Origin: Microbacterium sp. C5A9
GTDB lineage: Bacteria > Actinomycetota > Actinomycetes > Actinomycetales > Microbacteriaceae
Direction of reading: 5' to 3'
Assembly (NCBI RefSeq): GCF_022627955.1
Contig: NZ_JABXGD010000008.1
Span: 62,001 to 126,000 of the forward strand
Length of the DNA stretch: 64,000 nt
Shown here: positions 46,108 through 54,060 of the stretch, piece by piece
Position numbering within the stretch: position 1 is the stretch's first letter
How the letters are laid out: each line of letters opens with the position of its first letter
Notes under the pieces: model-generated
Seen by the model: only the letters and a program-made list of their open reading frames with translations
Told to the model about the DNA's origin: nothing
The model's database searches: none
Program-made: the position numbers and the translations under genes

Positions 46108-47109
46108 CTAGTCGATCGTGACGTAGTCGGGGCCGGAGTAGTGGCCGGTGGTGAGCTTCTGACGCTGCAGCAGCACGTCGTTCAGGAGGCTCGACGCGCC
46201 GAAGCGGAAGAGGTGCGGCTGGAGCCACTCCTCGCCCACCGTCTCGGCGACCGTGACGAGGTACTTCACGGCATCCTTCGACGAGCGGATGCCGCCGGCC
46301 GGCTTCACGCCGATGCGCTGCCCCGTGCCACGGTGCCAGTCGCGCACCGTCTCGAGCATGAGCAGGGTGGTCGGCAGCGTCGCCGCCGGCTGCACCTTGC
46401 CCGTCGAGGTCTTGATGAAGTCGCCGCCGGCGAGGATGCCGAGCCACGAGGCACGCTTGATGTTGTCGTATGTGTTCAGCTCGCCGGTCTCGAGGATGAC
46501 CTTGAGCGAGGCGTAGGAGCCGTCGGCTCGGCGGCAGGCTTCCTTGACCTGGGCGATCTGATCGAAGACCAGGCCATAGCGTCCGGAGAGGAAGGCACCT
46601 CGGTCGATCACCATGTCGATCTCGTCGGCACCGGCGGCCACGGCCTCGGCGGTGTCGGCGAGCTTGATCGCCAGAGACGAGCGCCCGCTCGGGAACGCGG
46701 TCGCCACCGCGGCGACGGAGATGAGCCCGTCATCGGGATCGCCGTGCAGGCCGCCGAGCGCCTCGACCGCATCGCCGACCATGTCGCCGTAGACGCAGAC
46801 GGCGGCGACCTTCGGGGTCGACGGGTCGGCGGCATCGGGGTTCTTCGCCTTCGCGACGAGAGACCGCACCTTGCCCGGCGTATCCGAGCCCTCGAGCGTC
46901 GTGAGGTCGATCAGCCTGATGATCGTGTCGAGGGCCCAGGCCTTCGACGTCGTCTTGATCGATCGCGTGCCGAGGCCGGCAGCACGCTGCTCGAGCCCGA
47001 CGGCGTCGACTCCGGGAAGGCCATGCAGGAAGCGGCGGAGTGTGGCGTCGTCCGGCTCACCGCCGAGGACCTCCACCGCCGATCTGCGGCTGAGTTCTTG
47101 GGTCGTCAT
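46108..47109 (-). CDS. deoC: Deoxyribose-phosphate aldolase
   Basis: A 333-residue DERA, longer than the E. coli-type (259) because of an N-terminal extension, as in animal and many actinobacterial forms. IDLTTLEGSDT near 77-87, FPSGRS near 155, the Schiff-base Lys in FIKTSTGK near 258, and the second Lys in GVKPAGGIR near 288. It splits deoxyribose-5-phosphate into acetaldehyde and glyceraldehyde-3-phosphate. Start overlaps the sorC stop by 4 nt. Confidence 0.95.
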   Translation of the reverse strand: MTTQELSRRSAVEVLGGEPDDATLRRFLHGLPGVDAVGLEQRAAGLGTRSIKTTSKAWALDTIIRLIDLTTLEGSDTPGKVRSLVAKAKNPDAADPSTPKVAAVCVYGDMVGDAVEALGGLHGDPDDGLISVAAVATAFPSGRSSLAIKLADTAEAVAAGADEIDMVIDRGAFLSGRYGLVFDQIAQVKEACRRADGSYASLKVILETGELNTYDNIKRASWLGILAGGDFIKTSTGKVQPAATLPTTLLMLETVRDWHRGTGQRIGVKPAGGIRSSKDAVKYLVTVAETVGEEWLQPHLFRFGASSLLNDVLLQRQKLTTGHYSGPDYVTID

Positions 47110-48041
47110 CGTTCCTCCAACAATGCTCGTGCTGTGTTCTCATCTGTCACCAGGACGCTGCACAGGCCGCTTGTCACGACTGTACGCGCGATGTCATGTT
47201 TGGCGTCACCGGCGGTGACGAAGACCGCTCGGCTCGCTCCGCGAAGGCGGCCGAGGTCGACGCCGACCGTGCGCGCGTCGAGCTGCGGGTCGACGATGTT
47301 GCCGTCCGCGTCGATGTATCGACCGAGCACGTCGCCCACGGCTCCGCGCCGCGACAGCTCCTCGACATCGGATGCCGACAGGTAGCCGTTCTCGACGTGG
47401 GCCGAGCTCGCGTCGCACGGGCCCGCCGTGAACAGGAACGCCTGCGCCTCCGCGGCCTCTTCGAGCACGGCCGCGACGGTGCGGTCGGCCTCGATGGCCT
47501 GCTTGGTCTCGACGCGTTCGAGGATGGCGGGGCTGGGCAGCAGCGAGACCTGACCCGAGGCCCGCTGTGCGATCGTGACGGCGAGTCCGGCTGCGCCGCC
47601 CGACCTGCGATTGAGGCTCACTCCCCCGTTGAGCTGCACGACGGTGACTCCGGTCGCCCACCCGTCGGGGAGCGCCTCGGCGACGGCGCGCAGCGTGCGA
47701 CCCCAGCTCACCCCGAGCGTGCGCGGCACCGGCCGCATGGCCGTGAGGTAGTCGGCGGCCGCCTGTGCGACGCGCTCGAGTGTTCCGTCGTCACCCTCGG
47801 GGGCGGGAACGACCACCGCGGCCGAGAGACCGTGTCGATCGACGAGTTCGCGCTCGAGTCCCAGCCGACGCGCACGCGGGTGGATGATCTCGATCCTGAC
47901 GATGCCGCGCTCGCGCGCCTGGATGAGCAGGCGCCCGACCTTCCAACGGGAGAGGCCCAGGAGCGCTCCGATCTCGTCCTGCGTCTTCTCCTCGTCGTAG
48001 TACAACTCGGCGACGCGGACCATCGTCAGCTCGTCATCCAC
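47106..48041 (-). CDS. SorC/DeoR-type sugar-binding transcriptional regulator
   Basis: A 311-residue regulator from GTG 48041, with GAGGAGGA upstream. The N-terminal helix-turn-helix is KTQDEIGALLGLSRWKVGRLLIQARERG at about 19-46. The SorC effector domain follows, with LGVSWGRTLRAVAEAL near 110-125, and VVQLNGGVS near 135. Phosphorylated sugars are usual inducers; deoxyribose-5-phosphate would fit here. It is the first gene in the deoC cassette and probably controls it. Confidence 0.92.
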   Translation of the reverse strand: MDDELTMVRVAELYYDEEKTQDEIGALLGLSRWKVGRLLIQARERGIVRIEIIHPRARRLGLERELVDRHGLSAAVVVPAPEGDDGTLERVAQAAADYLTAMRPVPRTLGVSWGRTLRAVAEALPDGWATGVTVVQLNGGVSLNRRSGGAAGLAVTIAQRASGQVSLLPSPAILERVETKQAIEADRTVAAVLEEAAEAQAFLFTAGPCDASSAHVENGYLSASDVEELSRRGAVGDVLGRYIDADGNIVDPQLDARTVGVDLGRLRGASRAVFVTAGDAKHDIARTVVTSGLCSVLVTDENTARALLEER

Positions 48042-48094
48042 AGCATCCTCCTCGTTCTCCAGAGTACGCGCGCAACGGATTTCGCGCATCCGCG

Positions 48095-48114
48095 TGCTCA
48101 TATGAGCAATAGTA
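48095..48114 (-). promoter_or_regulatory. Promoter and candidate operator of the sorC-deoC cassette
   Basis: TACTAT (-10, minus, 48109-48114), directly followed by the 14-bp perfect palindrome TGCTCATATGAGCA (48095-48108), which covers the expected transcript start. A SorC-type autoregulatory site is the simplest reading. Confidence 0.6.
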
Positions 48115-48147
48115 CGAGGTGATCCGCACATCTGCCGGAATGACGAA

Positions 48148-48175
48148 AGGACGCCGGCCCGGGGGCCGACGTCCT
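48148..48175 (-). terminator. Terminator after clpP2
   Basis: 12-bp stem with one C-A mismatch (48148-48160 with 48163-48175), 15 nt after the clpP2 stop; separates clpP1P2 from the sorC cassette. Confidence 0.75.
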
Positions 48176-48190
48176 CTCAGATCCGAATGG

Positions 48191-48832
48191 TCACATGCGC
48201 TTGCGCGAGGTGAGCACCTGGTCGACGATGCCGTAGTCCAGCGCCTCGGCGGCGGACAGGATCTTGTCGCGGTCGATGTCGCGGTTGACCTGCTCCACGG
48301 GCTTGCCCGTGTGACGGGCCATCGCCTCCTCGAGCCAGGTGCGCATGCGGAGGATCTCCGCCGCCTGGATCTCGATGTCGGATGCCTGACCGTGTCCGGC
48401 CTCGCCCATCGCCGGCTGGTGCATGAGCACGCGGGCGTTGGGCAGAGCGAGACGCTTGCCGGGGTGCCCGGCAGCGAGCAGCACGGATGCGGCGGATGCC
48501 GCCTGGCCGAGCACGACGGTCTGGATCTGCGGCGCGACGTACTGCATCGTGTCGTAGATGGCCGTCATGGCGGTGAACGAACCACCGGGCGAGTTGATGT
48601 ACATGGTGATGTCGCGCTCGGAGTCCTGGCTCTCGAGAACGAGCAGCTGGGCCATGACGTCGTCGGCCGACGCGTCGTCGACCTGCACGCCGAGGAAGAT
48701 CACTCGATCCTCGAACAGCTTGTTGTAGGGGTCCTGACGCTTGAAGCCGTACGCGGTGCGCTCCTCGAACTGAGGGAGCACGTAGCGGCTGGAGGGCAGG
48801 TTGCCGGCAGAGCGGAAGGTGGGTGCGTACAT
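48191..48832 (-). CDS. clpP2: ATP-dependent Clp protease proteolytic subunit, ClpP2
   Basis: A 213-residue ClpP. INSPGGSFTAMTAIYDTMQ near 74-92, catalytic Ser in LGQAASAASVLLAAG near 105-119, catalytic His in VLMHQPAMG near 131, and Asp near 178. The long N-terminus (SSRYVLPQFEERTAYGFKRQDPYN) marks the ClpP2-like partner in actinobacterial ClpP1P2. It follows clpP1 by 20 nt. Confidence 0.97.
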   Translation of the reverse strand: MYAPTFRSAGNLPSSRYVLPQFEERTAYGFKRQDPYNKLFEDRVIFLGVQVDDASADDVMAQLLVLESQDSERDITMYINSPGGSFTAMTAIYDTMQYVAPQIQTVVLGQAASAASVLLAAGHPGKRLALPNARVLMHQPAMGEAGHGQASDIEIQAAEILRMRTWLEEAMARHTGKPVEQVNRDIDRDKILSAAEALDYGIVDQVLTSRKRM

Positions 48833-48852
48833 GAGAGTCCTTTCGCTTTCCG

Positions 48853-49452
48853 TTACTTGGTGTTGTCCTGGTCGGTTCCGCCGCCGCCGACGACGTCGGT
48901 GGCCGAGTCGCGGATGTGGTCGACGAAGCCGTACTCGAGAGCCTCGTCGGCGGTGAACCAGCGGTCGCGGTCACCGTCGGCGTTGATCTGCTCGACGGAC
49001 TTGCCGGTCTGCGAGGCGGTGATCTCGGCGAGACGGTTCTTCATCGAGGTGATGAGCTGCGCCTGCGTCTGGATGTCGCTCGAGGTGCCGCCGAATCCGC
49101 CGTGGGGCTGGTGCAGCAGAACGCGGGCGTTCGGGGTGATGTAGCGCTTGCCCTTGGTGCCGGCGGTCAGCAGCAGCTGGCCCATCGATGCCGCCATGCC
49201 GATGCCGACGGTGACGATGTCGTTCGGGACGAACTGCATCGTGTCGTAGATCGCCATGCCCGCGGTGATCGATCCACCGGGCGAGTTGATGTAGAGGTAG
49301 ATGTCCTTCTCGGAGTCCTCTGCGGCGAGAAGGAGGATCTTCGCGCAGATCTCGTTGGCGTTCTCGTCGCGCACCTCCGATCCCAGCCAGATGATGCGGT
49401 CCTTCAACAGCCTGTCGAAGACGCTCGTAGCGAGGAGGGGTTCTGCAGCCAT
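48853..49452 (-). CDS. clpP1: ATP-dependent Clp protease proteolytic subunit, ClpP1
   Basis: A 199-residue Clp[20 protein letters not shown] near 56-74, catalytic Ser in [13 protein letters not shown] near 85-97, His in VLLHQPHGG near 113, and a Gly-rich tail. The ClpP1P2 mixed tetradecamer is the active form in Actinobacteria. A TAGATT hexamer about 30 nt upstream may be the promoter. Confidence 0.97.
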   Translation of the reverse strand: MAAEPLLATSVFDRLLKDRIIWLGSEVRDENANEICAKILLLAAEDSEKDIYLYINSPGGSITAGMAIYDTMQFVPNDIVTVGIGMAASMGQLLLTAGTKGKRYITPNARVLLHQPHGGFGGTSSDIQTQAQLITSMKNRLAEITASQTGKSVEQINADGDRDRWFTADEALEYGFVDHIRDSATDVVGGGGTDQDNTK

Positions 49453-49533
49453 GTCAGCTCCTGATTCCGTGTTTCAGTGATTCGAATCTACCGGCGACAA
49501 CGCGGCGCCCAGGCCGTGTTCGCCGTCGGCATA

Positions 49534-50043
49534 TCAGCCGTCGAGTTCCGCGATCTCGTGGGCGTACGCGGTCATGGAGCGGTGGTACCGCGGCAGATGC
49601 GGCACCAGGGCCAGCAGCGCGACCGAGAGTCCCTGCGCCGGCTTCCCCGAGCTCGCGAGGATCAGCGCGTGCACGGTCGCGAGCGCGTCCCGATACGGGC
49701 CGTCGGCCGAGCGCTCCTGCTCTGCGCGGATCACCGCGAGCGCCTCGTCGTACTCACCGAGGTTGCGCAGCGAGCTGGCCAGCTGGATCACGCACTGCGG
49801 ACGGTGCTCGTCGTCGAGGCCCAGCGAGAGAGCGCGCCGGTACAACTCGACGGCCTCGGCCGGCAGGCCGGCGGAGTCCCGCGCCCCACCCCTCTCGAAC
49901 TCCGCGCGGGCGTCGTCCTCACCGCGCTCGGCGGCAAGAGCATCGATGCGGGCGATCGTCGACTCCCCGACCTCCTCGCCGGATGCATCGGCCCACACCT
50001 CGTCGATGCGGTCGTCCCAGGTCATGTTCGTGTCGTCACTCAT
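49534..50043 (-). CDS. Tetratricopeptide-repeat protein
   Basis: A 169-residue soluble protein starting MSDDTNMTWDDRIDEVWAD at ATG 50043. It has at least two TPR-like units: GLPAEAVELYRRALSLGLD and NLGEYDEALAVIRAEQER, with CVIQLASSLRN between. Similar TPR proteins are widespread and bind partners. It sits between tig and clpP1 with its own terminator upstream (tig's), so it is not necessarily co-regulated. Specific role unknown. Confidence 0.82.
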   Translation of the reverse strand: MSDDTNMTWDDRIDEVWADASGEEVGESTIARIDALAAERGEDDARAEFERGGARDSAGLPAEAVELYRRALSLGLDDEHRPQCVIQLASSLRNLGEYDEALAVIRAEQERSADGPYRDALATVHALILASSGKPAQGLSVALLALVPHLPRYHRSMTAYAHEIAELDG

Positions 50044-50065
50044 GTCGTTCCCTCCTCCACGAGAA

Positions 50066-50093
50066 AGGGGCGGATGCCTCAGCATCCGCCCCT
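50066..50093 (-). terminator. Terminator of tig
   Basis: 12-bp perfect stem (50066-50077 with 50082-50093) and CTCA loop, 20 nt after the tig stop. Confidence 0.85.
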
Positions 50094-50113
50094 CTCATCG
50101 AGATCGTGTTCGA

Positions 50114-51631
50114 TCACTCAGCCTTGTCGGCCGCCTTCTTGGCCGGCGCCTTCTTGGCAGCGGGCTTCTTGGCCGGAGCCTCAGCGTCGTCGGCCTTCTT
50201 CGCGGGAGCCTTCTTCGCAGCGGGCTTCTTCGCAGCGGGCTTCTCGTCGCCCTCGGCGTCGTCGGCCTTCTTCGCAGCGGCCTTCTTGGCGGGAGCCTTC
50301 TTGGCCGGCTTCTCCTCGGCAGGAGCCTCGGTCTCAGCGGCCTCAGCCTCGTCATCGGTCACGACGAAGTCGGACAGATCGACGGCCTTGCCGTTGGTGT
50401 CGACGACCTTGACCTTGCCGAGCGCGATCGCGAGCGCCTTGTTGCGGGCGACCTCGCCGACGAGCGCGGGCAGCTGGTTCGACGACTGCAGCGCCTCGAC
50501 GAACTCCTGCGGCGCCATGCCGTACTGCGACGCGGACTGGATGAGGTACTGCGAGAGCTCCTCCTGCGAGACCTGCACGTCGGCCTGCTCGGCGATCGTG
50601 TCGAGCAGGACCTGCGTGCGGAACTGCTTCTCGCTGGCCTCGGTGACCTCGGCGCGGTGCACGTCGTCCTCGAGGCGGTTCTCGCCCTCGAGGTGGTTGT
50701 GCACCTCGTCCTCGATGAGCTGCGGCGGGACGGGGATCTCGATCTGCTCGAGCAGCGTCTCGACGAGCTTGTCGCGAGCGGCGGAGCCCTGCGTGAAGAC
50801 GCCCTGCTGGGCGACGCGCTCGGCGAGGCTCTCGCGGAGCTCTGCGATCGTGTCGAACTCGCTGGCGATCTGCGCGAAGTCGTCGTCGGCCTCGGGAAGC
50901 TCGCGCTCCTTGACGGCCTTGACGCTCACGGAGACCTCGGCCTCGGAGCCGGCGTGGTCGCCGCCCACGAGTGCCGAGCGGAAGGTGGTGTCCTCACCGG
51001 CGGTGAGCGACTCGATCGCATCGTCGATGCCCTCGAGCAGCTCGCCGGAGCCGACCTCGTACGAGACGCCCTCGGCGCGGTCGATCTCGGCGCCGTCGAT
51101 CGTGGCGACGAGGTCGAGCTCGACGAAGTCACCCTTCGCCGCGGGGCGGTCGACGGGGACGAGCGTGCCGAACCGGGCACGGAGCTTCTCGATCTCCTCG
51201 TCGAGGGCGGCGTCGTCAGCCTCGACGGCGTCGACAGTCAGGGTGATGCCGTCGTACGCGGGGATCTCGATCTCGGGGCGGACGTCCACCTCGATGTCGA
51301 CCAGGAGGTCTCCCGAGAAGTCCTTCTCGTTCGGCCACTGGGTGATCTCGGCGGCCGGACGGCCGACGATGCGCAGCTTGTGCTCGGCACTCGCCTCGCG
51401 GAAGAACTTGTCGAGGCCCTCGTTGACCGCGTGCTCGATGACCGCTCCGCGGCCGATGCGCTGGTCGATGATCGGAGCCGGGACCTTGCCCTTGCGGAAG
51501 CCGGGGATCTGGACGTCCTGAGCGATGTGCTCATAGGCGTGCGAGATGCTGGGCTTGAGGTCGTCGGGGGTGACCGTGATGCTGAGCTTGACCCGGGTCG
51601 GGGTGAGCTTCTCGACGGTGCTGTTCGCCAT
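50114..51631 (-). CDS. tig: Trigger factor chaperone with Lys/Ala-rich tail
   Basis: A 505-residue trigger factor from ATG 51631. Ribosome-binding motif in the N-domain: GFRKGKVP near 44-51. The PPIase domain (about 160-245) has [11 protein letters not shown] and the C-domain spans about 250-430. The last 85 residues are a [10 protein letters not shown] tail (histone-H1-like, strongly basic), which E. coli lacks. It assists folding of nascent chains. Upstream lies tRNA-Pro. Confidence 0.96.
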   Translation of the reverse strand: MANSTVEKLTPTRVKLSITVTPDDLKPSISHAYEHIAQDVQIPGFRKGKVPAPIIDQRIGRGAVIEHAVNEGLDKFFREASAEHKLRIVGRPAAEITQWPNEKDFSGDLLVDIEVDVRPEIEIPAYDGITLTVDAVEADDAALDEEIEKLRARFGTLVPVDRPAAKGDFVELDLVATIDGAEIDRAEGVSYEVGSGELLEGIDDAIESLTAGEDTTFRSALVGGDHAGSEAEVSVSVKAVKERELPEADDDFAQIASEFDTIAELRESLAERVAQQGVFTQGSAARDKLVETLLEQIEIPVPPQLIEDEVHNHLEGENRLEDDVHRAEVTEASEKQFRTQVLLDTIAEQADVQVSQEELSQYLIQSASQYGMAPQEFVEALQSSNQLPALVGEVARNKALAIALGKVKVVDTNGKAVDLSDFVVTDDEAEAAETEAPAEEKPAKKAPAKKAAAKKADDAEGDEKPAAKKPAAKKAPAKKADDAEAPAKKPAAKKAPAKKAADKAE

Positions 51632-51693
51632 GCTGGTGTGTTCTCCTTGTGGTTTCCGCGCTGAATCGCGGCTGTCAGGCCGTTCGAGCCGTG

Positions 51694-51767
51694 TCGGGGC
51701 GACAGGAGTTGAACCTGCGACCTCCCGCTCCCAAAGCGGGCGCTCTACCAAACTGAGCTACGCCCCG
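51694..51767 (-). tRNA. tRNA-Pro(TGG)
   Basis: A 74-nt cloverleaf on the minus strand: acceptor CGGGGCG/CGCCCCG, D arm GTAGCTCAGTTTGGTAGAGC, anticodon stem CCCGC/GCGGG with loop TTTGGGA (anticodon TGG), T arm GGTTCAACTCC. Discriminator A. A hairpin (51770-51787, GAATCTGC/GCAGATTC) lies directly upstream in the precursor leader. Confidence 0.97.
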
Positions 51768-51831
51768 GGGAATCTGCACGCAGATTCAGCCCCACCGAGT
51801 CTAACGGACATGAGCACGTCCGACAGTCCGC

Positions 51832-51837
51832 TATGAT
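51832..51837 (+). promoter_or_regulatory. -10 element for tRNA-Gly
   Basis: TATGAT about 42 nt upstream of the mature 5' end. Confidence 0.4.
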
Positions 51838-51878
51838 CGATGAGTCGGCACAGTTCCTCCGGGTTCACCGCCGACAAC

Positions 51879-51949
51879 GGGGCTGTAGCTTAGTGGTAAA
51901 GCCTCTGTCTTCCAAACAGATGATGCGAGTTCGATTCTCGTCAGCCCCT
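51879..51949 (+). tRNA. tRNA-Gly(TCC)
   Basis: A 71-nt cloverleaf: acceptor GGGGCTG/CAGCCCC, anticodon stem TCTGT/ACAGA with loop CTTCCAA (anticodon TCC), T arm AGTTCGATTCT. Discriminator T. CCA is encoded at 51950-51952, unlike tRNA-Ala above. Confidence 0.97.
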
Positions 51950-51956
51950 CCACTCG

Positions 51957-51987
51957 AGAAAGGCCCCCGCGATGCGGGGGCCTTTCT
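51957..51987 (+). terminator. Terminator after tRNA-Gly
   Basis: 14-bp perfect stem (51957-51970 with 51974-51987), loop GAT. The 3' arm is pyrimidine-rich. Confidence 0.92.
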
Positions 51988-52044
51988 GCTTTCCGGACCA
52001 CCCGTCTCGACGGATCTGCTGCTCGCCGTCCCGGCGGATCTGAC

Positions 52045-52050
52045 TAGAGT
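52045..52050 (+). promoter_or_regulatory. -10 element for the HExxH protein gene
   Basis: TAGAGT, giving a leader of about 27 nt with GGAGG upstream of ATG 52084. Confidence 0.4.
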
Positions 52051-52083
52051 CGTGATACGCAGGTTCCCCACGGAGGTCCCCGC

Positions 52084-53289
52084 ATGACTGCACCCGTCGA
52101 CGTGGTCCGAGCCGGAGCCGGCGGCCACACTCTCCCCGTGCGCTTCGCGAGCACGGGCGACGAGTCTCGGCGTCGTCGGCGTCCGCGCGCCGGGCTCATC
52201 CGAGGCGCGGTCGCCGTGCTCGTCGCGGCTGTCGCGATCGGAACGCTTCAGATCACCGCCAACCTCGCCTACGACGACGCGCGCGCCGGGTTCGATGACG
52301 CGCTGACCTCGACCGGGAGCACGCAGACGCTGGTGCAGGAGGAGGTCGACGCGCTCGCATCCGCCGTCGAGATCGCCGATCAGCTGGTGCAGACCGACAC
52401 GGGCGCGCTCGCGAGCCCCGCCGCCCGAGAGACACTCGCCAGCGAGGCCGCGGACGCCGGCGGGACGATCGCTCCCGCGACAGACCTCATCGATCGAGAT
52501 CTCCCTGTCGCGGAGACGAAGCCTCTCCCCTTCTGGCAGCTCTTCGCCGCGACGGGCGAGCTCACGGATCAGACTCGCGATCTCGACGAGCTGGCAGCCG
52601 ACCTCGACGGTGCGTCGCCCGCGATCACCGCGACGCAGACACGCCTCACCGAGGCGGGGATCGCACTTCTCTCCTCCGCCGCCGCGGCGGCTCCTGCTTT
52701 CGAAGCAGCGCACCCGTCCGCGAGGAACGACGCGGTGATCGCGCTGAGAGACGCCGCAGCGGTATCCTCCCGTACGACGGTCCTGGACGAGTCGGCCGTC
52801 GGCTCCCTGGCGGCGATGCAGGACGCCGCGGTCCAGGTCGTGTCGACCGAGCAGCAGGAGCTCGCCGAGAAGGCGGGACCGCTGCAGGGCGCCCGCCTCG
52901 AGATCGAGGCCTTCGCGCGCTCGCTGGCACCCGGGGTGCTGCTGGAGTTCGACTGGAACCCGATCGTGAACGGCGCCGGATACAACGGCAGCATGGGCGG
53001 TCTCACCCGCTGGTGGTGGGACGACCCCGATCGCGCGACGATCGAACTGTCGAACTCGGTTGCAGAGCAGTGGCCGGCTGAGCGGAGCAGAGCGCTCGTC
53101 GCCCACGAGGTCGGCCACGCGATCAGCGTGAAGTGCGAGGACATGTACGACTCGTCGACGCAGGACAGCATCGAGAAGTGGGCGACCGCGTGGGCCATCA
53201 GCATGGGGTTCACCGACGATGCGAACGGCGTGTGGGCGTACGGATACCCGCCGCAGTCCTACATCGACGCCGCCTACGGCTGCCGGTGA
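52084..53289 (+). CDS. Membrane-anchored extracytoplasmic protein with HExxH zinc-peptidase-like motif
   Basis: A 401-residue protein. N-terminal cytosolic 35 basic residues, one TM helix at about 41-60 (AVAVLVAAVAIGTLQITAN), then a long Ala/Asp/Glu/Thr-rich helical region (about 65-285). The C-terminal domain contains FDWNPIVNGAGYN, GLTRWWWDDPDRATIEL, and HEVGH at 341-345 in VAHEVGHAIS, with Cys at about 350 (KCEDMY) and the last Cys near 400. HExxH with a downstream Asp/Glu is typical of zinc peptidases. I do not recognise a family. Flanked by tRNA-Gly and a terminator shared with rbpA. Confidence 0.7.
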   Translation: MTAPVDVVRAGAGGHTLPVRFASTGDESRRRRRPRAGLIRGAVAVLVAAVAIGTLQITANLAYDDARAGFDDALTSTGSTQTLVQEEVDALASAVEIADQLVQTDTGALASPAARETLASEAADAGGTIAPATDLIDRDLPVAETKPLPFWQLFAATGELTDQTRDLDELAADLDGASPAITATQTRLTEAGIALLSSAAAAAPAFEAAHPSARNDAVIALRDAAAVSSRTTVLDESAVGSLAAMQDAAVQVVSTEQQELAEKAGPLQGARLEIEAFARSLAPGVLLEFDWNPIVNGAGYNGSMGGLTRWWWDDPDRATIELSNSVAEQWPAERSRALVAHEVGHAISVKCEDMYDSSTQDSIEKWATAWAISMGFTDDANGVWAYGYPPQSYIDAAYGCR

Positions 53290-53320
53290 CAGCGGCCGTG
53301 AGAACAGCGTGCTGGGCACG

Positions 53321-53357
53321 GAAGAGGCCGCCGCGAACGGATCGCGGCGGCCTCTTC
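53321..53357. terminator. Bidirectional terminator between the HExxH gene and rbpA
   Basis: 16-bp perfect stem (53321-53336 with 53342-53357), 5-nt loop, between convergent stops at 53289 and 53374. Confidence 0.9.
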
Positions 53358-53373
53358 GTCGTTCAGATCGAGG

Positions 53374-53727
53374 TCACTGACCCCGACGCTCGCGCAGCTG
53401 GGTGAGCGCGTCCTCGAGGAGCTGGACGGCTTCCTCGTCGGTACGACGCTCCTTCACATACGCGAGGTGGGTCTTGTACGGCTCGGTCTTGGCGAGTGCA
53501 GGAGGATTCTCCTTGTCGCGACCGGCCGGCAGCCCGGACTGCGGGTGATCGATGGTCTCGGGGATCTCCTCTTCGGGAAGACCCGCCGCGAAGTAGCGGA
53601 CCGTCTCGTTGCCGAGACCGTCCCAGTAGGACACCGCGATGCGGTCGGCGTGGTAGCCGTGGTCCTGCTCGCCCATGGGGCCGGAACCGACACGGGTCCC
53701 TCGGATCGCATTGCCGCCGGTAGCCAT
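53374..53727 (-). CDS. rbpA: RNA polymerase-binding protein RbpA
   Basis: A 117-residue actinobacterial RbpA, which stabilises sigma-A/B holoenzyme and open complexes. GNAIRGTRVGSGPMG at 4-18 is the N-terminal tail/core, YWDGLGNE near 34 and KTHLAYVKERRTDEEAVQLLEDAL at about 82-108 are the core and sigma-interacting regions. The usual CPxC-type cysteines are absent here (aromatic Y/F at those places), as in several lineages. Start overlaps the secG stop (TGATG). Confidence 0.95.
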   Translation of the reverse strand: MATGGNAIRGTRVGSGPMGEQDHGYHADRIAVSYWDGLGNETVRYFAAGLPEEEIPETIDHPQSGLPAGRDKENPPALAKTEPYKTHLAYVKERRTDEEAVQLLEDALTQLRERRGQ

Positions 53728-53975
53728 CAGATCACCTCGAACTTCGTGATGAGACCGAGCGCGACGATCGCCACGAACCACGCCAGGGCGAGGATGACCG
53801 TGAATCGATTGAGGTTGCGCTCTGCGAGGCCGGAGGATCCGACCGCCGATGTCATGCCTCCGCCGAACATGTCGGACAGGCCGCCACCGCGACCCTTGTG
53901 GAGCAGGATGAGGAGAGTCAGCAGGACGCTGGTGATACCCAGCACCACCTGCAGGACGAACTCGAGAATTTCCAC
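53727..53975 (-). CDS. secG: Preprotein translocase subunit SecG
   Basis: An 82-residue SecG with two TM helices (LEFVLQVVLGITSVLLTLLILLH in pieces near 4-26 and ILALAWFVAIVALGLI near 62-77) around the GGGLSDMFGGG loop, the family signature. It precedes rbpA by overlap and has its own promoter after the tpiA terminator. Confidence 0.95.
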   Translation of the reverse strand: MEILEFVLQVVLGITSVLLTLLILLHKGRGGGLSDMFGGGMTSAVGSSGLAERNLNRFTVILALAWFVAIVALGLITKFEVI

Positions 53976-54020
53976 GAGGAAGAGCCTTTCGCTGGGGCAG
54001 GATTGCCCCGGTAACGGTCA

Positions 54021-54026
54021 AGTATA
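54021..54026 (-). promoter_or_regulatory. -10 element for secG-rbpA
   Basis: TATACT on the minus strand, directly after the tpiA terminator stem; leader about 40 nt with a GGGGCA-ATCC-TGCCCC hairpin. Confidence 0.55.
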
Positions 54027-54030
54027 CGGT

Positions 54031-54054
54031 GCGGCGGGGCCGGAGCCCCGCCGC
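54031..54054 (-). terminator. Terminator of gap-pgk-tpiA
   Basis: 10-bp perfect GC stem (54031-54040 with 54045-54054), loop of 4, beginning 6 nt after the tpiA stop. Confidence 0.8.
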
Positions 54055-54060
54055 ACGCGC

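Noticed and set aside
48095-48108. Possible LexA (SOS) box because of the CATATG centre.
   Set aside because: Actinobacterial SOS boxes have GAAC-n4-GTTC arms; here the arms are GCTC and GAGC.
50120-50340. Repeated AAGAAGGC-like units as a possible DNA repeat element.
   Set aside because: They lie in frame in tig and encode the PAKKA tail.
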